A DNA stretch of 64,000 nt from Streptomyces sp. NK15101 (GTDB taxonomy: Bacteria; Actinomycetota; Actinomycetes; Streptomycetales; Streptomycetaceae). Positions 41,715-50,199 of this stretch are shown piece after piece. The notes beneath the pieces were generated by a model that saw only the letters and a program-made list of their open reading frames with translations, did not search any database and was not told the origin of the DNA. Within the stretch, counting starts at the first letter, position 1; every line of letters begins with the position of its first letter. The DNA lies in assembly GCF_020400725.1 (NCBI RefSeq), contig NZ_JAINVG010000001.1, positions 124,001 to 188,000 of the forward strand, in the 5' to 3' direction. A program made the translations under genes and the position numbers.

Positions 41715-43820
41715 TCAGGCGGTCGGGAGCGTGAGTGTGACGGCGGTCTGGAGCGGTTCGGGCGTGGTCCAGGCGGAGCGGGTGCCCGCGTAGGCCGTCC
41801 CGAAGGCGGTGCTGCCGAGGAGGAGCCGCTTGCGGGTGCCCTCGGGGGCGGTGACGGGCACGTTGACGCCGGCTGGTGCCTTGACGGTGACCGTGGTGCC
41901 GATGCGGTAGGCGGTGACCTTTCCGGTGGCGACGGCCTGGTCCCAGGCGGCGCGGCGGTTCAGTTCGGTGCCGGCCTCCTTCTGGGCCGGGTTCACCAGG
42001 GGCGTGTTCGCCGCGAACAGGGCCCGGTAGTCGGCGAGCACGCGGTCGAGGACGGGGTAGAGGAGGCGCTCCTCGGCGAGGTTGGACTGGTGCACGTAGT
42101 GCGGCCGGGGGTCGTTGCCGAGGACGTGGGAGAGGGCGGTGCGGGCTTCCTGCGGCACGATGTGGTCGGCGTAGCCGGTGGTCGTGGGGAGCGGTGCGGG
42201 CAGGCAGGTGGAGGCCGGGTCGGACTCGCAGATGCCGCTGCCGCCGTCGGCGCGGGAGGTGTAGATCCAGTTGTACTCGTCGGTCATCTCGGCGGCGGTG
42301 CCCACGTTGTAGTACACGTTCATCGGGTGGCGGGGCACGGTCCTCGCGGCGCCGGTGCCCACGGCGCGCTGCTCGGGTTCGCGGGAGTTGTCGCTCGCGG
42401 TCCACTTCACGCCGTTGTCGGCGAGGGCGCCGGCGAGGTTGGGATTGTCGACGGGCTGCTGGGGCAGGGTCCTGAGGCCGGAGTGCTCGCCGGTGACGAG
42501 TTCGGAGCGGTCGACGGAGATGCCCTTGCCGACGGCCCAGTTGTGGTTGTCGCGGATCTGGCCGGAGAGTTCGGAGCGGCTGACCCAGAGGGTGTTGCCC
42601 GCGGTGTCCGTGGCGCACCGCCAGGGGACGACGGTGTTGTCCTGGACGCAGCCGAGGAAGGGGTGGGTGTAGGTGTGGTTGATCCACCGGTACTGGGCGC
42701 GGTCGGCGACGAGCCGGTCGGTGAGCGGGTCGGTGCCGCCGTGCTCGGTCTTCCACTGTTCGCCCTGGCCGCCGTTGTAGACCATGTCGAGCTTGAAGCC
42801 GGAGGACTTCTGCCAGGCGGCGGCGTACTGGGCGTCGGCGGCCGTCATGCGGATGGGATCGGCGCCCTCTCCGTCGTCGCCGACGCAGTCGAAGTCGCCG
42901 GGGGTGCAGTTCAGCGCGACGTCCCAGCGGGCGTCGGGGGCGAAGACGTCGTCGACGTGGACGGAGAGGTAGTTGCGGCTCTGCCCGAGGTGGACGCCCT
43001 GGGTGAGCCAGTCGACGATGCCGCGGGCGAGGGCGCGGAACTGCCGCTGGTACCGGTTGTAGGCGAAGGTGACGACGAGTTCGCGGCGCCCGTCGGCGGC
43101 GTACTCGCCGACGAGGCTGGCCCGGCCGCCGCCGTCGACGGGGATGTCGAGGTAGCTGGTGTAGCCGGCCCGGGGGCGGCCCGCGTAGCCGTAACTCTCG
43201 GCGATCGCGGGGTCGTTGTCCTCGAAGGCGAGCGTCCCGGCGAGGTACCGGAAGGGGCCCGCCTGTCCCGCGGCGGTGACGCCGGCGGTGGTCCCGTCGA
43301 GGACGCCGGACCAGCCGCCCTGGTCGGTGTAGTCGAGGCCGACGCCGGGGTGCGACCAGGTGTAGGCGTCGACCTGCGGGATGCCGAAGGTCCGCTCGTA
43401 CGCCTGGAGGGCGGTCTGCTCGGCGGAGTCGGGGCCGAAGGCGCTCTCGTGGGGCAGGACGACGCCCTGGTACTTGGCGCGGGGCCGCCCGTCGACGGTG
43501 TCGCTGAGGAAGGCCGCGTCCAGGACGGGCCGGTTCGGGTCCCCGAGGTCGATCCTGCGGTACGGGACGCCGGCGCCCTTCAGCTCGGCGGCGATCGCCC
43601 CGACCGCGCTGCCGCCGTCGTCGACGACGAGGACGGTGAGGTCCACGCGGGGCGCCGTCGTCTCGGCGACCGCCTGCGCGGACGGGACGACGGTGGCGAG
43701 GAGCGCGGCGGCGGCGAGGGCCGCGATCCTGCCCGTGCGGGGCGCGGTCCCGCCCGTACGGGACGTGGTGCGGGCGGTGCGGGACGCGGTTCTGGGCGTA
43801 CGGATTCGGTCGGAGTCCAT
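41715..43820 (-). CDS. Exported polysaccharide deacetylase-like protein (Agd3/PelA type)
   Basis: 701 residues. Signal peptide (RIAALAAAALLATVVPSAQA). Residues 50-250 form a Rossmann or carbohydrate-binding-like region (DLTVLVVDDGGSAVGAIAAE). The central domain carries NYLSVHVDDVFAPDARWD with the metal/catalytic Asp pair and RWINHTYTHPFLG with the HxxxH-type metal histidines, a deacetylase core as in CE18 enzymes (fungal Agd3, PelA C-terminal part). A later His is in RHPMNVYYN. Such enzymes partly remove N-acetyl groups from hexosamine polymers. ATG at 43820. First gene of the operon. Confidence 0.82.
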   Translation of the reverse strand: MDSDRIRTPRTASRTARTTSRTGGTAPRTGRIAALAAAALLATVVPSAQAVAETTAPRVDLTVLVVDDGGSAVGAIAAELKGAGVPYRRIDLGDPNRPVLDAAFLSDTVDGRPRAKYQGVVLPHESAFGPDSAEQTALQAYERTFGIPQVDAYTWSHPGVGLDYTDQGGWSGVLDGTTAGVTAAGQAGPFRYLAGTLAFEDNDPAIAESYGYAGRPRAGYTSYLDIPVDGGGRASLVGEYAADGRRELVVTFAYNRYQRQFRALARGIVDWLTQGVHLGQSRNYLSVHVDDVFAPDARWDVALNCTPGDFDCVGDDGEGADPIRMTAADAQYAAAWQKSSGFKLDMVYNGGQGEQWKTEHGGTDPLTDRLVADRAQYRWINHTYTHPFLGCVQDNTVVPWRCATDTAGNTLWVSRSELSGQIRDNHNWAVGKGISVDRSELVTGEHSGLRTLPQQPVDNPNLAGALADNGVKWTASDNSREPEQRAVGTGAARTVPRHPMNVYYNVGTAAEMTDEYNWIYTSRADGGSGICESDPASTCLPAPLPTTTGYADHIVPQEARTALSHVLGNDPRPHYVHQSNLAEERLLYPVLDRVLADYRALFAANTPLVNPAQKEAGTELNRRAAWDQAVATGKVTAYRIGTTVTVKAPAGVNVPVTAPEGTRKRLLLGSTAFGTAYAGTRSAWTTPEPLQTAVTLTLPTA

Positions 43821-44124
43821 GGCGGGTGTCCCCCCTCGACGGGCCCCGCCCGAACCGGCAGGACCCGTGGAGATGTCGCAGATGAGGCGAAGGACGGTGT
43901 GTCGTCCTTGCATGAATGAGGCGAGTGTGACCGGGCGACAGAGGCCGAAAGGGTAAACATGAAAGAGACACCACGGATGAGTGAATCAACGCCGCCGTGA
44001 TCGAACCTTGTGAGCGAGCGTAGGCTCGTTCTCGGCGCTCTCCGGGCCGAAATACGATGCGGCGGGCACGGTCGGCCCATCCCTCGACCGCCACAGAACT
44101 CAATGGAAGCGAGATTTCACCACC
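43821..44124. promoter_or_regulatory. Divergent promoter region, exopolysaccharide operon / pepA
   Basis: 304 bases between divergent starts. It contains an imperfect inverted repeat AGCGAGC / GCTCGTT around 44013-44030 that includes TAGGCT, a possible -10. I see no small gene here. Confidence 0.4.
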
Positions 44125-45633
44125 GTGACTGCTCTCACTCTCAGCACTGCCGGCGCGGCGACGCTGCGCGCCGACGCCCTGGTCGTCGGCGTCGCGAAGT
44201 CCGGGAAGACCCTGGTCGTCGCCCCGGGCGCCGAGGCCGTCGACAAGGCCTTCGACGGCCGGCTCGCCGCCGTCCTGGAGACCCTGGGCGCCTCGGGTGC
44301 CGAAGGTGAGGCGACGAAGCTGCCCGCCCCCGCCGGTCTCAAGGCTCCCGTCGTCCTGGCCGTCGGCCTCGGCGAGGCCCCCGAGGACGGCGAGTCCTTC
44401 GGTGCGGAGACCCTGCGCCGCGCCGCCGGCACCGCCGCCCGCACCCTGACCGGCTCGAAGAAGGCCGCGTTCGCGCTGCCGATCGCCGCCGCCGACGACG
44501 CCGCCGCCATCGCGGAGGGCGCCCTGCTCGGCGCGTACGCCTACACCGCGTACCAGGAGAACGGCAAGGACGCGAAGAAGCCCCTCGCCGAGGTGGCCCT
44601 GCTCGGCGCCAAGCCGCGCGACAAGGCCCACAAGGCCGCCGCCGAGCGCGCCCAGGCCGTCGCCGAGGAGATCAACCGCGCCCGCGACCTGATCAACCAG
44701 CCGCCGAACGACCTGACCCCGGCCGCCTTCGCCGCCGTCGCCCAGGCCGCCGGCAAGGAGCACGGCCTCAAGGTCCAGGTCCTCGACGAGAAGGCGCTCG
44801 CCAAGGGCGGCTACGGCGGCATCCTCGGTGTCGGCGCCGGCTCCGTGAACCCGCCGCGCCTGGTCCGGATCGCCTACACCCACCCGAAGGCGGAGAAGAC
44901 CCTCGCCCTCATCGGCAAGGGCATCACCTACGACTCGGGCGGCATCTCCCTGAAGCCGGCCGGCCACAACGAGACGATGAAGTGCGACATGAGCGGCGCC
45001 GCCGCCGTGTTCTCCGCCGTCGTCGCCGCGGCCCGCCTCGGCCTGGAGGTCAACGTCACCGGCTGGCTCGCCCTCGCGGAGAACATGCCGTCCGGCTCGG
45101 CCACCCGCCCGGGTGACGTGCTGCGCATGTACAGCGGCAAGACCGTCGAGGTCCTGAACACCGACGCCGAGGGCCGGCTCGTCCTCGCCGACGCGATCAC
45201 CAGGGCCTCCGAGGAGCACCCGGACGCCATCGTCGACGTGGCGACCCTGACCGGCGCCATGGTCCTGGCGCTCGGCGACCGCACCTTCGGCATCATGGCC
45301 AACGACGACGACTACCGGACCGCGATCCACGAGATCGCCGAGGAGGTCGGCGAGCAGTCCTGGCCGATGCCGCTCCCCGCGGAACTGCGCAAGACCATGG
45401 ACTCCCCCACCGCCGACATGGCGAACATGGGTGTCCGGATGGGCGGCGGCCTGGTCGCCGGCCTCTTCCTGCAGGAGTTCGTGGGCGAGGGCATCACCTG
45501 GGCCCACCTGGACATCGCGGGCCCGGCCTTCCACGAGGGCGCCCCGTACGGCTACACCCCGAAGGGCGGCACCGGCTCCTCGATCCGCACCCTGGTGAAG
45601 CTGGCCGAGCGCACGGCGGCCGGCGAGCTCTGA
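44125..45633 (+). CDS. pepA: Leucyl aminopeptidase
   Basis: 502-residue M17 cytosolic aminopeptidase with two metal ions. The active-site lysine and metal ligands are in LIGKGITYDSGGISLKPAG and MKCDMSGAAAV, and the signature NTDAEGRLVLADAI is present. The N-terminal 170 residues are the Ala-rich macro-like domain. GTG at 44125 is weakly preceded by GGAAGCGAG. Single gene, followed by a terminator. Confidence 0.96.
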   Translation: MTALTLSTAGAATLRADALVVGVAKSGKTLVVAPGAEAVDKAFDGRLAAVLETLGASGAEGEATKLPAPAGLKAPVVLAVGLGEAPEDGESFGAETLRRAAGTAARTLTGSKKAAFALPIAAADDAAAIAEGALLGAYAYTAYQENGKDAKKPLAEVALLGAKPRDKAHKAAAERAQAVAEEINRARDLINQPPNDLTPAAFAAVAQAAGKEHGLKVQVLDEKALAKGGYGGILGVGAGSVNPPRLVRIAYTHPKAEKTLALIGKGITYDSGGISLKPAGHNETMKCDMSGAAAVFSAVVAAARLGLEVNVTGWLALAENMPSGSATRPGDVLRMYSGKTVEVLNTDAEGRLVLADAITRASEEHPDAIVDVATLTGAMVLALGDRTFGIMANDDDYRTAIHEIAEEVGEQSWPMPLPAELRKTMDSPTADMANMGVRMGGGLVAGLFLQEFVGEGITWAHLDIAGPAFHEGAPYGYTPKGGTGSSIRTLVKLAERTAAGEL

Positions 45634-45650
45634 GCACCGCGGATGTGACG

Positions 45651-45681
45651 AAGGCCCCGAGAGCTCCGGCTCCGGGGCCTT
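45651..45681 (+). terminator. Terminator after pepA
   Basis: AAGGCCCCG (45651-45659) pairs with CGGGGCCTT (45673-45681), followed by CCCCTTT. It is 17 bases after the stop. The remaining gap to 45928 shows no gene. Confidence 0.75.
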
Positions 45682-45928
45682 CCCCTTTCACCGGCCGCTG
45701 TTCGCCCGCGACGAAATCCGTAGGTTCGTACGCCCCCGTGACCCCGCCGTACGGACGATCGGCCGTCTCAGAGCCCGGCCCCGCGTCCCGTCGTCCGTCA
45801 ACAAGTGCGAAGATGGGTTCTCGGCAGGACAGGGCCCCCACCACAGGGCCGAAATAAAGCGGCCGGACACCAGCCGCCGCCAGGTCATCGACGACCGGCG
45901 ACGAGCGCACATGCATGGAGGACGTGAC

Positions 45929-47317
45929 GTGGCGAACGACGCCAGCACCGTTTTCGACCTAGTGATCCTCGGCGGCGGTAGCGGCGGTTACGCCGCGGCG
46001 CTGCGCGGAGCGCAGCTGGGCCTGGACGTCGCACTGATCGAGAAGAACAAGCTCGGCGGCACCTGCCTGCACAACGGCTGCATCCCGACGAAGGCCCTGC
46101 TCCACGCCGGCGAGGTCGCCGACCAGGCGCGCGAGGCGGAGCAGTTCGGTGTCAAGGCCTCTTTCGAGGGCATCGACATCAAGGCCGTGCACAAGTACAA
46201 GGACGACGTGATCTCCGGCCTGTACAAGGGCCTGCAGGGTCTCGTCGCCTCCCGCAAGGTGACGTACATCGAGGGCACGGGTCACCTGTCCTCCCCGACC
46301 TCCGTCGACGTGGACGGCCGCCGCGTCGAGGGTCGTCACGTCCTCCTGGCCACCGGTTCCGTGCCGAAGTCCCTGCCCGGCCTGGAGATCGACGGCAACC
46401 GGATCATCTCCTCGGACCACGCGCTGACGCTGGACCGGGTCCCGGAGTCCGCGATCATCCTCGGCGGCGGCGTCATCGGCGTCGAGTTCGCCTCGGCGTG
46501 GAAGTCCTTCGGCACCGACGTCACGGTGATCGAGGGCCTGAAGCACCTCGTCCCGGTCGAGGACGAGAACAGCTCGAAGCTTCTTGAGCGCGCGTTCCGC
46601 AAGCGCGGCATCAAGTTCAACCTCGGCACCTTCTTCCAGTCCGCCGAGTACACCGACAACGGCGTCAAGGTCACCCTCGCCGACGGCAAGACCTTCGAGG
46701 CCGAGGTGCTCCTGGTCGCCATCGGCCGCGGTCCGGTCTCGGCCGGCCTCGGCTACGAGGAGCAGGGCGTCGCCATGGACCGCGGCTACGTCCTGGTGGA
46801 CGAGTACATGCGCACCAACGTGCCGACGATCTCGGCCGTGGGCGACCTCGTCCCGACCCTCCAGCTCGCGCACGTCGGCTTCGCCGAGGGCATCCTCGTC
46901 GCGGAGCGGCTCGCGGGTCTGAAGCCCGTGCCGATCGACTACGACGGCGTGCCCCGGGTGACGTACTGCCACCCCGAGGTCGCCTCCGTCGGCATCACCG
47001 AGGCCAAGGCCAAGGAGATCTACGGCGCGGACAAGGTCGTCGCCCTGAAGTACAACCTCGCGGGCAACGGCAAGAGCAAGATCCTCAAGACCGCGGGCGA
47101 GATCAAGCTCGTCCAGGTCAAGGACGGTGCCGTGGTCGGCGTCCACATGGTCGGTGACCGCATGGGCGAGCAGGTCGGCGAAGCGCAGCTGATCTACAAC
47201 TGGGAGGCGCTGCCGGCCGAGGTCGCGCAGCTCATCCACGCCCACCCGACGCAGAACGAGGCGCTCGGCGAGGCCCACCTGGCCCTGGCCGGCAAGCCGC
47301 TGCACTCCCACGACTGA
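45929..47317 (+). CDS. lpdA: Dihydrolipoyl dehydrogenase (E3)
   Basis: 462-residue FAD flavoprotein that reoxidizes dihydrolipoamide in 2-oxoacid dehydrogenase complexes. FAD site [17 protein letters not shown], redox disulfide [16 protein letters not shown] site [14 protein letters not shown], and the C-terminal catalytic pair in [16 protein letters not shown] at 45929 has GGAGG 7-8 bases upstream; the 6-codon longer frame is not needed. It is 62 bases before sucB. Confidence 0.96.
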   Translation: MANDASTVFDLVILGGGSGGYAAALRGAQLGLDVALIEKNKLGGTCLHNGCIPTKALLHAGEVADQAREAEQFGVKASFEGIDIKAVHKYKDDVISGLYKGLQGLVASRKVTYIEGTGHLSSPTSVDVDGRRVEGRHVLLATGSVPKSLPGLEIDGNRIISSDHALTLDRVPESAIILGGGVIGVEFASAWKSFGTDVTVIEGLKHLVPVEDENSSKLLERAFRKRGIKFNLGTFFQSAEYTDNGVKVTLADGKTFEAEVLLVAIGRGPVSAGLGYEEQGVAMDRGYVLVDEYMRTNVPTISAVGDLVPTLQLAHVGFAEGILVAERLAGLKPVPIDYDGVPRVTYCHPEVASVGITEAKAKEIYGADKVVALKYNLAGNGKSKILKTAGEIKLVQVKDGAVVGVHMVGDRMGEQVGEAQLIYNWEALPAEVAQLIHAHPTQNEALGEAHLALAGKPLHSHD

Positions 47318-47379
47318 CGCTCACGTCATCACAGGGCGCGACGACCACTTTCCGCAATTCGTTAGGAGCAACTGAAACC

Positions 47380-49155
47380 ATGTCGGTTTCCGTAACCCTG
47401 CCGGCGCTCGGCGAGAGCGTCACCGAGGGCACCGTCACCCGCTGGCTCAAGGCCGAGGGTGAGCGTGTCGAGGCCGACGAGCCGCTGCTCGAGGTCTCGA
47501 CCGACAAGGTCGACACCGAGATCCCCGCCCCCGCCTCGGGCATCCTGGCCTCCATCAAGGTCGCCGAGGACGAGACGGTCGAGGTCGGCGCCGAGCTGGC
47601 CATCATCGACGACGGCTCCGGTGCTCCGGCCGCCGCCCCGGCCCCGGCCGCCGAGGCCGCTCCGGCTCCGGCCGCCGCCCCGGCCCCCGAGGCCCCCCAG
47701 GCCGCCCCGTCCACCGAGGTCCAGGAGCCGGCCCCGGCGCCGACGGCCGAGGCTGCCGCCGGCGGCGGTTCCGCCCAGGGCACCGACGTCGTGCTGCCCG
47801 CGCTGGGCGAGTCCGTCACCGAGGGCACCGTCACCCGCTGGCTGAAGTCGGTCGGCGAGACCGTCGAGGCCGACGAGCCGCTGCTCGAGGTCTCCACGGA
47901 CAAGGTCGACACCGAGATCCCCGCCCCCGCCTCCGGCGTTCTCCTGGAGATCGTCGTCGGCGAGGACGAGACCGCCGAGGTCGGCGCCAAGCTGGCCGTC
48001 ATCGGTGCCGCGGGTGCCGCCCCGGCCCCGGCCGCCCCGGCGCCCGCCGCCGCTCCGGCCCCCGCCGCCCCGGCGCCCGCCGCCGCTGCCCCGGCTCCGG
48101 CCGCCCCGGCCCCGGCCCCCGCGCCGGCGGCCCCGGCTCCGGCCGCTGCCGCTCCGTCGATCGCCCCGGCCGTGGTCACCCCGGTCCCGGCGGCCCCCGC
48201 GGCCGCTCCGGCCGCTCCGGCCGAGGACGGCGCGTACGTGACCCCGCTGGTCCGCAAGCTCGCCACCGAGAACGGTGTCGACCTGGCGTCCGTCAAGGGC
48301 TCCGGCGTCGGCGGCCGCATCCGCAAGCAGGACGTCCTCGCGGCCGCCGAGGCCAAGAAGGCCGCCGCTGCCGCCCCGGCCCCCGCCGCCGCCCCGGCCG
48401 CCGCGGCGAAGGCCCCGGCCCTCGAGGTCTCCCCGCTGCGCGGTCAGACCGTCAAGATGACCCGCATGCGCAAGGTCATCGGCGACAACATGATGAAGGC
48501 GCTGCACGGCCAGGCCCAGCTGTCCTCGGTCGTCGAGGTCGACATCACCAAGCTGATGAAGCTGCGCGCCCGCGCCAAGGACGCGTTCGCCGCCCGTGAG
48601 GGCGTCAAGCTCTCCCCGATGCCGTTCTTCGTGAAGGCGGCGGCCCAGGCGCTGAAGGCCCACCCGGTCATCAACGCCCGGATCAACGAGGACGAGGGCA
48701 CGATCACGTACTTCGACTCGGAGAACATCGGCATCGCCGTGGACTCCGAGAAGGGCCTGATGACCCCGGTCATCAAGGGTGCGGGCGACCTCAACATCGC
48801 CGGCATCTCGAAGGCCACGGCCGAGCTGGCCGGCAAGGTCCGCGCGAGCAAGATCACGCCGGACGAGCTGTCCGGTGCGACCTTCACCATCAGCAACACC
48901 GGTTCGCGCGGCGCCCTGTTCGACACGATCATCGTGCCGCCGAACCAGGTCGCCATCCTGGGCATCGGTGCCACGGTCAAGCGTCCGGCCGTCATCGAGA
49001 CCGCCGAGGGCACCGTCATCGGCGTCCGGGACATGACCTACCTGACGCTGTCCTACGACCACCGCCTGGTGGACGGCGCCGACGCGGCCCGTTACCTGAC
49101 GGCCGTCAAGGCGATCCTGGAGGCCGGCGAGTTCGAGGTCGACCTCGGTCTCTGA
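47380..49155 (+). CDS. sucB: 2-oxoglutarate dehydrogenase E2, dihydrolipoamide succinyltransferase
   Basis: 591 residues. Two lipoyl domains (about 1-78 and 130-208), each with the lipoylated Lys in [10 protein letters not shown], are joined by Ala/Pro-rich flexible linkers. A peripheral-subunit-binding domain follows ([17 protein letters not shown]), then the catalytic acyltransferase core (about 355-591) with [17 protein letters not shown]. In actinobacteria this E2 works with a fused E1/E2-like OGDH and may also serve pyruvate dehydrogenase. LipA and LipB, which lipoylate it, are in the same window. Confidence 0.94.
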   Translation: MSVSVTLPALGESVTEGTVTRWLKAEGERVEADEPLLEVSTDKVDTEIPAPASGILASIKVAEDETVEVGAELAIIDDGSGAPAAAPAPAAEAAPAPAAAPAPEAPQAAPSTEVQEPAPAPTAEAAAGGGSAQGTDVVLPALGESVTEGTVTRWLKSVGETVEADEPLLEVSTDKVDTEIPAPASGVLLEIVVGEDETAEVGAKLAVIGAAGAAPAPAAPAPAAAPAPAAPAPAAAAPAPAAPAPAPAPAAPAPAAAAPSIAPAVVTPVPAAPAAAPAAPAEDGAYVTPLVRKLATENGVDLASVKGSGVGGRIRKQDVLAAAEAKKAAAAAPAPAAAPAAAAKAPALEVSPLRGQTVKMTRMRKVIGDNMMKALHGQAQLSSVVEVDITKLMKLRARAKDAFAAREGVKLSPMPFFVKAAAQALKAHPVINARINEDEGTITYFDSENIGIAVDSEKGLMTPVIKGAGDLNIAGISKATAELAGKVRASKITPDELSGATFTISNTGSRGALFDTIIVPPNQVAILGIGATVKRPAVIETAEGTVIGVRDMTYLTLSYDHRLVDGADAARYLTAVKAILEAGEFEVDLGL

Positions 49156-49191
49156 CCCGTCGTCCGAGGCGCAACGTAACGAGCCTCACCT

Positions 49192-49233
49192 GCGGCGCCC
49201 CCGTCCGGAAGTGTTTCCGGACGGGGGCGCCGC
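49192..49233 (+). terminator. Terminator after sucB
   Basis: A perfect 19-bp stem (49192-49210 with 49215-49233), loop GTGT, starting GCGGCGCCCCCGTCCGGAA. It ends the lpdA-sucB transcript. Confidence 0.88.
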
Positions 49234-49273
49234 CGTATTGTCTAAGGGTCAACACTCCCCGAGGAGCCGCTTC

Positions 49274-49897
49274 ATGACCGTCCCCGTCGTCCACTCGTTG
49301 CGCGAGCAGATCCGCGAGCACATCGTGGAGGGGATCGTCAGCGGCCGCTGGAAGCCGGGCGAGCGCATCGTGGAGCGTCGGATCGCGACCGAGCTGGAGG
49401 TCTCCCAGACGCCCGTCCGCGAGGCGCTGCGCGAGCTGGAGTCGCTGCGGCTGATCGAATCGGCGCCCAACAAGGGCGTCCGGGTCCGCAACCTCACCGC
49501 GGCCGACCTGGAGGAGAGCTACCCCGTCCGCGCCGGTCTGGAGCAGATCGCGGCCGAGCTGGCGGCCGGGCGGCTCGCGGCGGACTGCTCGGCCCTGGAG
49601 CCGCACGTGGCCGCCCTGTACGAGGCGGACGCGGCCTCGGACGGGACGGCGCAGGTGCGGCACACGGTGGCCTTCCACCGGGAGCTGGTGAAGGCGGCCG
49701 GGAACGGCGTCCTGCTGCACACCTGGGAGACGCTCGGCATCGAGGTCTTCACGGCCCTGTCGATCCGCTGGCTGGGCACGGTCCAGAAGTCGTACGCGGA
49801 GGAGCACCAGGAGCTGGTGGAGGCCTTCCGGCGGGGCGACCCGAACATCGGCGCCCTGGTGAAGGCGCACGTCCTGGGCTGCGCGCCGCGCGCCTGA
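49274..49897 (+). CDS. GntR-family (FCD) transcriptional regulator
   Basis: 207 residues. Winged HTH (REQIREHIVEGIVSGRWKPG, then EVSQTPVREALRELES) and an all-helical FCD ligand domain (about 75-200, with the metal-type His in VAFHRELVKAAG and KAHVLG). FadR-like regulators often sense organic acids. ATG at 49274 with GAGGAG 8 bases upstream. It sits between sucB and aceE, so control of central carbon genes is an attractive but unproven guess. Confidence 0.92.
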   Translation: MTVPVVHSLREQIREHIVEGIVSGRWKPGERIVERRIATELEVSQTPVREALRELESLRLIESAPNKGVRVRNLTAADLEESYPVRAGLEQIAAELAAGRLAADCSALEPHVAALYEADAASDGTAQVRHTVAFHRELVKAAGNGVLLHTWETLGIEVFTALSIRWLGTVQKSYAEEHQELVEAFRRGDPNIGALVKAHVLGCAPRA

Positions 49898-49916
49898 GCC
49901 ACGCCCGTACGCACGG

Positions 49917-49948
49917 TGAGCGGGTCCGTCTTCCGGCGGGCCCGCTCA
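49917..49948 (+). terminator. Terminator after the GntR gene
   Basis: TGAGCGGG and CCCGCTCA (49917-49924, 49941-49948) with further GCC pairs between them form a hairpin 20 bases past the stop. Confidence 0.6.
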
Positions 49949-49987
49949 TTCGTGCGCGCACACCTTCACACAACCGGGTTCACCTGC

Positions 49988-50110
49988 GAAAACAAGGCAG
50001 AAAACAAGGCACCGGGTGCCCCTTTCCCTGGCACCCTGTGCCGACTTTCTCGATCTGAAGAGGTTTTCCGCTTCAACCCTTTGATCGATCATCGATCGCC
50101 GGTTTACAGT
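49988..50110 (+). promoter_or_regulatory. aceE promoter with tandem palindromes
   Basis: From left to right: a 12-bp direct repeat GAAAACAAGGCA twice (49988-50011); two palindromes GGCAC-CGG-GTGCC (50008-50020) and GGCAC-CCT-GTGCC (50030-50042), centres 22 bp apart; then a plausible promoter TTGATC (50081-50086), 18 bases, TACAGT (50105-50110). A third palindrome, GATCGAT-C-ATCGATC (50083-50097), overlaps the -35 and spacer. Predicted leader about 80 bases. Confidence 0.6.
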
Positions 50111-50199
50111 CTTCGGCGGGCCGTCACCCGGCCCTTCGCCCTGTCCTGCCAGACAAGGCCCCCTTATCTCCACCCCCATCCGTCCGGAAGGCGGCGATC

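Noticed and set aside
40144-45534. Very long minus-strand open frame of 1796 codons
   Set aside because: Only the part from 41688 down is the PelF-type gene; upstream it is a shadow of the deacetylase and pepA genes with Arg/Pro-rich nonsense translation.
47620-48230. Ala/Pro-rich repetitive DNA in sucB
   Set aside because: These are the normal flexible linkers between lipoyl, binding and catalytic domains, not a separate repeat element.
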